Shown here: positions 6,815-13,422 of the stretch, one piece after another
How the letters are laid out: each line of letters begins with the position of its first letter
Position numbering within the stretch: the stretch's first letter is position 1
Source: an uncultured Oscillospiraceae bacterium
GTDB taxonomy: Bacteria > Bacillota > Clostridia > Oscillospirales > Ruminococcaceae
Length of the DNA stretch: 17,535 nucleotides
Assembly: GCA_934232845.1 (NCBI GenBank)
Contig: CAKQGD010000039.1
Coordinates: 1-17,535, forward strand
Direction of reading: 5' to 3'
Program-made: the position numbers and the translations under genes
The notes under the pieces: model-generated
What the model saw: only the letters and a program-made list of their open reading frames with translations
Told to the model about the DNA's origin: nothing
The model's database searches: none

Positions 6815-6857
6815 GAAGCCTTCTCATAATAAATGAAGCAAAGAAAGGAAACGTAGT

Positions 6858-7265
6858 ATGAAGCCCAACAGAGTAGACCATATCGGCATCGCTGTCAATA
6901 ACCTTGACGAAGCGATCAAGTTCTACGAGGCGCTCGGCCTCAAATGCACCAACATTGAAGTGGTCGAGGAACAGAAGGTCAGAGTCGCGTTCTTCCCCTG
7001 CGGAGACGCCGACCTTGAAATTCTGGAGAGCACCACCCCCGACGGCCCTGTCGCAAAGTTCATTGAGAAGAACGGCGGCAAGGGCGGCATCCAGCACATT
7101 GCGCTGAACGTGACCGATATCAAGGAGGCCATCGCTTTCATGAAGGAAAAGGGCATGCGCATGATCGACGAAGCACCCCGCTACGGCGCAGGCAATTCTT
7201 CGATCGCGTTTGTTCATCCCAAGAGCACCGGCGGCGTCCTGATCGAGCTCGCTCAGCGTTTGTAA
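6858..7265 (+). CDS. mce: Methylmalonyl-CoA epimerase
   Basis: A 135-residue single-domain protein of the vicinal-oxygen-chelate fold, with two beta-alpha-beta-beta-beta modules. It interconverts (R)- and (S)-methylmalonyl-CoA, linking the mutase product to the decarboxylase substrate. Motifs include VDHIGIAVNNLDEAIKFYE (His8, metal ligand), GIQHIALNVTDI (second His) and the closing GGVLIELAQ (Glu ligand). The length is typical. The start has AAGGAAA 6 nt upstream. It is 22 bp before mmdA and is probably cotranscribed with it. Confidence 0.95.
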   Translation: MKPNRVDHIGIAVNNLDEAIKFYEALGLKCTNIEVVEEQKVRVAFFPCGDADLEILESTTPDGPVAKFIEKNGGKGGIQHIALNVTDIKEAIAFMKEKGMRMIDEAPRYGAGNSSIAFVHPKSTGGVLIELAQRL

Positions 7266-7287
7266 AAAGGGAGGACAAATAATCAAC

Positions 7288-8832
7288 ATGGACAAGAGAA
7301 TCGAAGATTTGCAGGAACGCAGAAAGGTGATTCTCGCGGCAGGCGGCGAAAAGAAAATCGCCAAGCGCCATGAGCAGGGCAAAATGACTGCTCGCGAGAG
7401 AATCCTTGCGCTCCTCGACCCCCAGAGCTTTGTAGAGCTCGACGCGTTTGTAGAGCACCGCTGTACCAACTTCGACATGGCAGCCATCAAGGCTCCCGGC
7501 GAAGGCGTCGTGACCGGCTACGGCACGATCGACGGCAGACTGGTCTACGTTTTCGCACAGGACTTCACCGTGATCGGCGGCTCTCTCGGCGAAATGCACG
7601 CCAAGAAGATCTGCAAGGTTCTGGATCTCGCCCTTAAGATGGGTGCGCCCGTCATCGGCATGAACGACTCCGGCGGCGCCCGCATTCAGGAAGCCGTCGA
7701 CGCTCTGTCCGGCTACGGCGACATCTTCTTCCGCAACACCATCGCTTCCGGCGTGGTGCCCCAGATTTCCGTGATCATGGGTCCGTGCGCGGGCGGCGCC
7801 GTCTATTCCCCCGCTCTGACGGACTTCATCTTCATGGTAGACAAGACCTCCAACATGTTCATCACCGGCCCCGCGGTCATCAAGTCCGTCACCGGCGAGG
7901 ACGTTTCCGCCGAAAAGCTCGGCGGCGCCATGACCCATAACTCCGTTTCCGGCGTTGCACATTTTGTACATTCCAATGAAGCGGAGACCATTGCGGCCAT
8001 CCGTAAGCTGATCGGCTTCCTGCCGCTCAACAACATGGAGAATCCGCCCGTGGTTCCCTGCACCGACGACGTCAACCGTATGTGCGAGGACCTCAACACG
8101 ATTCTGCCGGATTCCGCCAACAAGGCATACGATATGAAGGCTGTCATCACCTCTGTCGTCGACAACGGCGATTTCTTCGAAGTACAGCCTTACTATGCTC
8201 CCAACTTCATCACCGGCTTTGCCCGCATCGGCGGCAAGACCGTCGGTATCCTTGCCAACCAGCCTAAGGCGATGGCAGGCTGCCTCGACATTAACGCTTC
8301 CGATAAGGCCAGCCGCTTTATCTCCATCTGCGACAGCTTCAATGTTCCGCTGCTGACCTTTGTTGACGTTCCCGGCTTCCTGCCCGGCGTCAATCAGGAA
8401 TACGGCGGCATTATCCGTCACGGCGCGAAGATGCTTTATGCTTACTCCGAAGCCACCGTGCCGAAGATGACCGTCATCGTCCGTAAGTCCTACGGCGGCG
8501 CTTATCTGGCAATGTGCTCCAAGCATCTCGGCGCGGATACGGTCTTTGCATGGCCGCAGGCTGAAATCGCCGTTATGGGACCGGACGGAGCCGCCAATAT
8601 CATCTTTAAGAAGGAAATCGACGCTTCCTCCAACCCCGCAGAGACCCGCGCCGAAAAGATCGCGGAATACAGAGCCGAGTTTGCGACTCCTTATCAGGCG
8701 GCCAAGCGCGGTTACGTGGACGATGTGATTGAGCCCCGCGAGACCCGTCAGAAGGTCGCCGCTGCGCTGAACATGCTGTCCTCTAAGCGCGAAACCCGTC
8801 CTGCAAAGAAGCACGGCAATTTCCCGGTATAA
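7288..8832 (+). CDS. mmdA: Methylmalonyl-CoA decarboxylase, alpha (carboxyltransferase) subunit
   Basis: A 514-residue acyl-CoA carboxyltransferase-family protein. It moves the carboxyl group of methylmalonyl-CoA to the biotin of MmdC, releasing propionyl-CoA; the carboxybiotin is then decarboxylated by MmdB with Na+ export. Motifs are GKMTARERI near the N-terminus, the first oxyanion-hole region NDSGGARIQE at about 125-135, MGPCAGGAVYSPALTDF at about 164-180, and the second oxyanion-hole region KSYGGAYLAM in the C-terminal half. Residues typical of propionyl-CoA carboxylase beta and MmdA do not by themselves separate the two functions. The downstream delta, biotin and beta genes make the Na+-pump role clear. 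The ribosome site GGGAGG is somewhat far (about 12 nt). Confidence 0.95.
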   Translation: MDKRIEDLQERRKVILAAGGEKKIAKRHEQGKMTARERILALLDPQSFVELDAFVEHRCTNFDMAAIKAPGEGVVTGYGTIDGRLVYVFAQDFTVIGGSLGEMHAKKICKVLDLALKMGAPVIGMNDSGGARIQEAVDALSGYGDIFFRNTIASGVVPQISVIMGPCAGGAVYSPALTDFIFMVDKTSNMFITGPAVIKSVTGEDVSAEKLGGAMTHNSVSGVAHFVHSNEAETIAAIRKLIGFLPLNNMENPPVVPCTDDVNRMCEDLNTILPDSANKAYDMKAVITSVVDNGDFFEVQPYYAPNFITGFARIGGKTVGILANQPKAMAGCLDINASDKASRFISICDSFNVPLLTFVDVPGFLPGVNQEYGGIIRHGAKMLYAYSEATVPKMTVIVRKSYGGAYLAMCSKHLGADTVFAWPQAEIAVMGPDGAANIIFKKEIDASSNPAETRAEKIAEYRAEFATPYQAAKRGYVDDVIEPRETRQKVAAALNMLSSKRETRPAKKHGNFPV

Positions 8833-8851
8833 TCTTGAGAGGAAAATTGTT

Positions 8852-8974
8852 ATGACAGATGCAATTGTTTTGACGATTCTGGGTATGGGCACGGTTATCA
8901 TCGTCCTTTACATCATCAGCCTGATGATCCGGCTGATGGGCAGTCTCGTCGCAAAAGCTCAGGGAGGTAAGTAA
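8852..8974 (+). CDS. 40-residue membrane mini-protein, truncated paralogue of MmdD
   Basis: A small gene lying between mmdA and mmdD. The ATG at 8852 has AGAGGA 8 nt upstream and the TAA is at 8972-8974. It encodes MTDAIVLTILGMGTVIIVLY and then about 20 more residues ending AKAQGGK. It is a single hydrophobic helix (about 5-30) with a short basic tail. Over the first 30 residues it differs from the next gene's product at one position (Ile5 versus Leu5), but it lacks the Ala/Pro linker and C-terminal domain. It ends 5 bp before mmdD, whose ribosome site lies in its last codons. In Veillonella the extra small subunit (epsilon, MmdE) is, as I recall, similar to the C-terminal part of delta, so this N-terminal version is unusual. 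It could be an extra anchor or assembly subunit, or a duplication remnant; the intact ribosome site and frame favour expression. Confidence 0.8.
   Translation: MTDAIVLTILGMGTVIIVLYIISLMIRLMGSLVAKAQGGK
8882..8940 (+). repeat. 59-bp direct repeat, copy 1 (copy 2 at 9010-9068)
   Basis: 59 identical bases occur at 8882-8940 and 9010-9068, offset 128 bp, encoding the transmembrane helix of both the mini-protein and MmdD. The 30 coding bases just before each copy differ at about 10 positions, mostly silent, and the sequences diverge again after the block. The sharp edges suggest recent gene conversion. Confidence 0.95.
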
Positions 8975-8979
8975 GCAAT

Positions 8980-9321
8980 ATGACTGACGCACTGGTACTT
9001 ACAATCCTTGGTATGGGCACGGTTATCATCGTCCTTTACATCATCAGCCTGATGATCCGGCTGATGGGTAATGTTGTCGGCAGTAAAAAGCCCGCCGCCG
9101 CTCCTGCGGCTGCCGCTCCCGCCGCTGCACCGAAGGCCGCCGCTCCCGCTGCCCCCAAGGAAGACGACGCAAAAGTTGTCGCTGTGATCGCCGCGGCCGT
9201 TGCCGCATATCTCGGCGCTCCTGCCAACAGTCTGGTCGTGAGACCCATTCCCGTCTCCGCCTCTGTTTCCAGCCCGTGGATCATGGCGGCCCGCTTTGAA
9301 AACACCAACAAAAAATTTTAA
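8980..9321 (+). CDS. mmdD: Methylmalonyl-CoA decarboxylase, delta subunit (OadG/MmdD-like)
   Basis: A 113-residue OadG-family subunit that anchors and assembles the decarboxylase complex at the membrane. One transmembrane helix (about 5-30) is followed by an Ala/Pro-rich linker (about 36-59). A compact C-terminal domain (60-113) contains AAYLGAPANSLVVRPI and the closing SPWIMAARFE block typical of OadG/MmdD. The C-terminal part is known to contact the carboxyltransferase subunit. The ribosome site GGGAGGT lies inside the 3' end of the preceding mini-gene, which suggests coupled translation. Second copy of the 59-bp repeat spans 9010-9068. Length is close to the usual 110-120 residues. Confidence 0.9.
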   Translation: MTDALVLTILGMGTVIIVLYIISLMIRLMGNVVGSKKPAAAPAAAAPAAAPKAAAPAAPKEDDAKVVAVIAAAVAAYLGAPANSLVVRPIPVSASVSSPWIMAARFENTNKKF

Positions 9322-9343
9322 GTGAAAAGAAAGGAAGATTCCA

Positions 9344-9757
9344 ATGAGAAAGTTTAACATCACCGTGGATGGCAAGACCTACGCTGTCGAAGTCAACGAG
9401 GCCGGCGGCGCTGCCGCCCCTGCTGCTCCTGTCGCCGCTCCCGCTCCCGTTGCCGCTCCTGCCCCCGTTGCAGCTCCCGCTCCGGCTGCCGCTCCTGCTC
9501 CGGCTGCTGCTCCCGCCGCTCCCGCCGCTCCCGTCGCTGCCGGCGCCACTACCGTCACCGCTCCGATGAACGGCACCATCGCCAAGATCAACTGCAAGGT
9601 CGGCGATACCGTCGGCGCTGATAACGCTGTTATCATCCTCGAAGCCATGAAGATGGAAAACGAAATCTTCGCCGGTGTCGCCGGTAAGGTTTCCGAGATC
9701 CGCACCACTGTCGGCGCTGCGGTGCAGCCCGGCGACGTTCTCGTGGTCATCGGCTGA
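9344..9757 (+). CDS. mmdC: Methylmalonyl-CoA decarboxylase, gamma subunit (biotin carboxyl carrier)
   Basis: A 137-residue biotin carrier. A short N-terminal segment (1-22, starting MRKFNITVDGKTYAVEV) is followed by a flexible Ala/Pro/Val linker (about 23-66) and a biotinyl domain (67-137) with EAMKMEN, whose Lys103 is the predicted biotinylation site. It shuttles the carboxyl group between MmdA and the membrane subunit MmdB. The start has AAGGA 8 nt upstream. The linker is encoded by 18-bp near-repeats. It could equally serve a related carboxylase, but its place between mmdD and mmdB assigns it to this pump. Confidence 0.95.
   Translation: MRKFNITVDGKTYAVEVNEAGGAAAPAAPVAAPAPVAAPAPVAAPAPAAAPAPAAAPAAPAAPVAAGATTVTAPMNGTIAKINCKVGDTVGADNAVIILEAMKMENEIFAGVAGKVSEIRTTVGAAVQPGDVLVVIG
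9434..9505 (+). repeat. Four 18-bp tandem repeats coding the Ala/Pro linker of MmdC
   Basis: Units at 9434-9451, 9452-9469, 9470-9487 and 9488-9505 are near-identical and encode six-residue A/P-rich units (AAPAPV, then AAPAPA). Differences between units are few and mostly at third positions. Slippage could change linker length without breaking the frame. Confidence 0.85.
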
Positions 9758-9795
9758 GAAGCTTTCATCAACATAAAGAATTCGAGGTATGATTC

Positions 9796-11382
9796 ATGCT
9801 TGAAAAAATGATTTCCGCTCTGGGCGGCTTTGTGGCCGACAGCGGCTTTGCCAACCTTTCCTGGCAGCAGGCAGTCATGCTCGTTGTTTCGTTTGTCCTG
9901 ATGTATCTGGCAATCGTAAAACAATTTGAGCCGCTGCTGCTGCTGCCGATCGCATTCGGTATGTTCCTTGCAAACTTCCCGCTCGGCGGTATTACGGACG
10001 TTCCCAGCGAAACCATGCGCTTTATGACTCCCGAGCTTCTTCAGCATGCGCTGGATGTCGGGATTCCGCAGGCTTCCGGTGCTACACTGACATATCTTGA
10101 GGAAGCGAAAGCCGCTCTCCTCGCCGGAACCACAATGAAGAGCGAGCAGCTGGTCGCCCTGACCAATATGCTCGGTTCCGTCACGACCGGACAGGTCCTG
10201 GAAAGCGTTATTGCTTCTTCTGCCGGCGAAGCACAGTCTGCCTTGATCGCCGTTCGCGATACTATCGCGGCTCTGATGGCTGAGGGCAAAGAAGTTGTTC
10301 TTTCCGCCGACCAGATGGCTGTTCTGACCGAGGCCTGCGGCGCAAACGCCTCCAGCTTCCTGAACCTTGAGGCGACTTTCCTGCAGTCCGGCGAGCATCT
10401 TGCCCAGCATATCAATGAGTTGGGTGTGCTTGAGATTTTCGGTGAAAAGACCAACTACGGCGGTCTTCTCTACTACCTCGGCCGCGGCGTTAAGCTCGGC
10501 ATCTATCCGCCTCTGATCTTCATGGGCGTCGGCGCGATGACGGACTTCGGCCCGCTGCTTGCGAACCCGACCTCCATCCTGCTCGGCGGCGCTGCTCAGC
10601 TTGGTATTTTCGGTGCTTACATCGGCGCTGTTCTGCTCGGATACACCGCGCAGGAAGCCGGCTCCATCGGCATCATCGGCGGCGCGGACGGTCCTACCGC
10701 CCTGTTCCTCACTGCTAAGCTTGCCGACCAGCTGCTTGGCCCGATCGCGGTTGCCGCGTACTCCTACATGGCTCTGGTGCCCGTTATCCAGCCTCCGATC
10801 ATGAAGGCTCTGACCACCAAGCAGGAGCGCGTCATCAAGATGGGTCAGCTGCGTCCTGTCAGCAAGACCGAAAAGATTGTCTTCCCGATCATGGTTACCG
10901 TTCTGGTCGGCCTGATTCTTCCCTCCACCGTGCCGCTGCTCGGCATGCTCATGCTCGGCAACCTCACCAAGGAAGCCGGTGTGGTTGACCGTATCTGCAA
11001 GACCGCTCAGAATGAGCTGATGAACATCGTTACGATCTTCCTCGGCTTGTCCGTCGGTTCCACTGCAACCGCTGCCGCTTTCCTGAACATGAAGACCATC
11101 GGCATCATGATTCTCGGCGTCTGCGCATTCTCGCTCGGCACTGCCGGCGGCGTGCTGCTTGCCAAGTTCATAAACCTCTTCCGCAAGGAAGGCAACAAGA
11201 TCAACCCCCTCATCGGCTCTGCCGGCGTTTCCGCCGTTCCGATGGCCGCCCGCGTTTCGCAGGTTGTCGGCCAGAAGGAGAACCCCTCCAACTTCCTGCT
11301 CATGCACGCCATGGGCCCGAACGTTGCGGGTGTTATCGGTTCTGCCATTGCCGCCGGTATACTGCTGTCCTACCTGGGCTGA
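9796..11382 (+). CDS. mmdB: Na+-translocating methylmalonyl-CoA decarboxylase, beta subunit, with N-proximal insertion
   Basis: A 528-residue polytopic membrane protein of the OadB/MmdB/GcdB family, which decarboxylates carboxybiotin and exports Na+. The N-terminus (VMYLAIVK-FEPLLLLPIAFG type, residues 33-55), GGLLYYLGRGV (222-232), PPLIFMGVGAMTDFGPLLAN (238-257) and GGADGPT (295-301) are all conserved. Asp298 corresponds to Asp203 of Klebsiella OadB, and Asn470, Ser479 and Arg486 to its Asn373, Ser382 and Arg389. The numbering offset of about 95 arises before Asp298, and the protein is about 95 residues longer than the 433-residue Klebsiella protein. The extra sequence lies within about residues 66-218, is Ala/Glu-rich and largely helical, and lacks a clear membrane span. 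The start has GAGGT 7 nt upstream. A terminator follows. Confidence 0.94.
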   Translation: MLEKMISALGGFVADSGFANLSWQQAVMLVVSFVLMYLAIVKQFEPLLLLPIAFGMFLANFPLGGITDVPSETMRFMTPELLQHALDVGIPQASGATLTYLEEAKAALLAGTTMKSEQLVALTNMLGSVTTGQVLESVIASSAGEAQSALIAVRDTIAALMAEGKEVVLSADQMAVLTEACGANASSFLNLEATFLQSGEHLAQHINELGVLEIFGEKTNYGGLLYYLGRGVKLGIYPPLIFMGVGAMTDFGPLLANPTSILLGGAAQLGIFGAYIGAVLLGYTAQEAGSIGIIGGADGPTALFLTAKLADQLLGPIAVAAYSYMALVPVIQPPIMKALTTKQERVIKMGQLRPVSKTEKIVFPIMVTVLVGLILPSTVPLLGMLMLGNLTKEAGVVDRICKTAQNELMNIVTIFLGLSVGSTATAAAFLNMKTIGIMILGVCAFSLGTAGGVLLAKFINLFRKEGNKINPLIGSAGVSAVPMAARVSQVVGQKENPSNFLLMHAMGPNVAGVIGSAIAAGILLSYLG

Positions 11383-11410
11383 TCCCCTGTCCGCTTTCGC
11401 CGGCTGAATC

Positions 11411-11450
11411 GGAGCGGCTGTTTCTTCATCAAATAGCCGCTCCCTTTTCT
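11411..11450 (+). terminator. Intrinsic terminator between mmdB and mutA
   Basis: A 9-bp GC-rich stem (11411-11419 with 11435-11443) is extended inward by a G-T and three A-T pairs to a 7-nt loop, then followed by CTTTTCT. The T tract is short, so read-through into mutAB is likely partial. I see no convincing promoter in 11451-11547. Confidence 0.75.
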
Positions 11451-11547
11451 GCCGTTTCGCCCCAAATGAAATTTCGGGCCATGCCGGTCTGATTTTTCAT
11501 ACGGGGCCGGAAATCCTCACGATCCATTGCAAGAAAGGAAGCTGAAC

Positions 11548-13422
11548 ATGGAAGAAAAGAATTTTCCCGCCGTTTCCTTCGACGAATTTGAGCCTACCTC
11601 CTATGAAGCATGGAAGGCCGAGGCTGAATCTTCGCTGAAGGGCGCCGACTTCAACAAGAAGCTGCTGACCAAGACCTACGAAGGCATTACCCTGCAGCCC
11701 ATCTACACCCAGAAGGATGTCGATGCGATCAATCAGGTTTCCTCTTTCCCGGGCGGCAAGGACTACCTGCGCGGCACAGACGCCGCCGGTTACCTTGCAA
11801 ATCCGTGGACAATCGCGCAGGCTGTCAAGTCTGAGTGCCCCAAGGACGCCAATGCCAAGATTCTTCACGAACTGGAAAAGGGCGCAAACTGCGTCAACGT
11901 CAGCGGACTCAAGCTGGAGACCGCCGAAGACGTAAAGACTGTTTTTGCAGGTGTTGATCTCACCAAGGTACAGGTCCAGCTTGACTGCGGCGCCTGTGCC
12001 CTCAAAACCCTCGAAGCTATGGCGGCTGCCGGTATCGACCTCAAGGCCCTCAAGGGCTGCGTGGGCGGCGATATCTTCGGCACCCTGCTGGCTGACGGAA
12101 TCCTGACCGCCTCCGTTGCGGACCTCTACGACGCGATGGTCAAGGGCGTCAAGCTTGCCTGCGGCGCGCGTACCGTTTATATCAACGGCAACGTATACGC
12201 CAACGGCGGCGCCAACGCGGTTCAGGAAGTTGCCTACTGCATGGCCACTGCCGTCTCTTACATCAACGCAATGCTCGAGCGCGGCGTCGACGTGGACACC
12301 GCTGCTTCCTCCATTCGTTTCGGATTCTCCCTCGGCTCCAATTTCTTTATGGAAATTGCGAAGCTGCGCGCCGCCAGAATGGTCTTTGCACAGATCGTTG
12401 CTGCGTTCGGCGGCTCCGAAGAGGCGCAGAAGATCGACGTCTTCGCCCGCACCTCTTCCTTCACCAAGACCGTCTTCGACCCCTATGTCAACATTCTGCG
12501 TGCCACGACTGAGACCTTCTCCGGTGTTGTCGGCGGCATCAACGCTCTTGAGGTTGCTCCTCTGGACGAGCCGTTCGGTTCCTCCGACGAGCAGACCACT
12601 CGTATCGCCCGCAACATTCAGATCATGATGCAGAACGAATTCAACCTTCTGCAGCCTGTCGACCCCGCCGGCGGTTCTTGGTATGTCGAAACCATCACCG
12701 CGGAACTCGCCAATGCGATCTGGACCAAGTTCCAGGGCGTTGAGGCCAAGGGCGGCATCGAGGCCTGCATTCTGGACGGCTCCGTTCAGGCAGACGTCGC
12801 CGCTACTCTCGAAGAGCGCTTTAAGAAGCTTGACACCCGCGCCGACAGCGCCGTGGGTACCAATATGTATGCCAACGTCCTCGAAAAGAAGCTGGAGCGT
12901 CCCGCTGTGAAGACCGCCGCCGTCACCGGCAAGGCCGTTGTCTCCGCAAAGAAGATCGACGCGCACCGCTGGACCGAGAAGTTCGAGGCCCTGCGTGAAA
13001 AGACCCTCGCCTACGAGGCCAAGACCGGCAAAACCGTCGACATCTTCCTCGCCAACATGGGCCCGATTCCGCAGCACAAGGCAAGAGCCGACTTCGCCGC
13101 CGGATTCTTTGAGGTGGGTCATTTCAACATGCTGCGCAACAACGGCTTTGAAACCGTTGAGGCCTGCGCCGATGCCGCTGTGAAGTCCGGCGCTCCTGTT
13201 GCCGTCATCTGCTCTACCGACGCTACCTATCCCGAGCTCGTCCCCGCTCTGACCAAGGCCATTAAGGCGCAGAAGCCCGACATGACCGTTATGGTCGCCG
13301 GCGCTCCCGCCGCCGAGTATAAGGACGCTTATCTCGCCGCCGGTGTTGACGACTTTGTCCATGTCAAGGCAAACTGCTATGAGATCCTGACCAAGATTCA
13401 GAATGCAAGGGGGATTAAGTGA
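11548..13422 (+). CDS. mutA: Methylmalonyl-CoA mutase, small subunit
   Basis: A 624-residue non-catalytic partner of the B12-dependent mutase heterodimer. It has the TIM-barrel domain of the family, with GFSLGSNFFMEIAKLRAARM at about 260-280 and DPAGGSWYVE near 371-380, and a C-terminal flavodoxin-like domain (about 505-624). That last domain lacks the DxHxxG cobalamin motif found in MutB, as expected for the small subunit, which does not bind B12. The ATG at 11548 is chosen over a TTG seven codons upstream because AAGGAAG lies 6 nt before it. The stop overlaps the mutB start (ATGA-type), giving translational coupling and equal subunit output. Length is similar to known MutA proteins. Confidence 0.95.
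   Translation: MEEKNFPAVSFDEFEPTSYEAWKAEAESSLKGADFNKKLLTKTYEGITLQPIYTQKDVDAINQVSSFPGGKDYLRGTDAAGYLANPWTIAQAVKSECPKDANAKILHELEKGANCVNVSGLKLETAEDVKTVFAGVDLTKVQVQLDCGACALKTLEAMAAAGIDLKALKGCVGGDIFGTLLADGILTASVADLYDAMVKGVKLACGARTVYINGNVYANGGANAVQEVAYCMATAVSYINAMLERGVDVDTAASSIRFGFSLGSNFFMEIAKLRAARMVFAQIVAAFGGSEEAQKIDVFARTSSFTKTVFDPYVNILRATTETFSGVVGGINALEVAPLDEPFGSSDEQTTRIARNIQIMMQNEFNLLQPVDPAGGSWYVETITAELANAIWTKFQGVEAKGGIEACILDGSVQADVAATLEERFKKLDTRADSAVGTNMYANVLEKKLERPAVKTAAVTGKAVVSAKKIDAHRWTEKFEALREKTLAYEAKTGKTVDIFLANMGPIPQHKARADFAAGFFEVGHFNMLRNNGFETVEACADAAVKSGAPVAVICSTDATYPELVPALTKAIKAQKPDMTVMVAGAPAAEYKDAYLAAGVDDFVHVKANCYEILTKIQNARGIK

Noticed and set aside
13050..13422. Loss of the B12-binding DxHxxG motif in MutA as a defect
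   Set aside because: The small subunit of heterodimeric methylmalonyl-CoA mutase normally lacks this motif; only MutB binds cobalamin.
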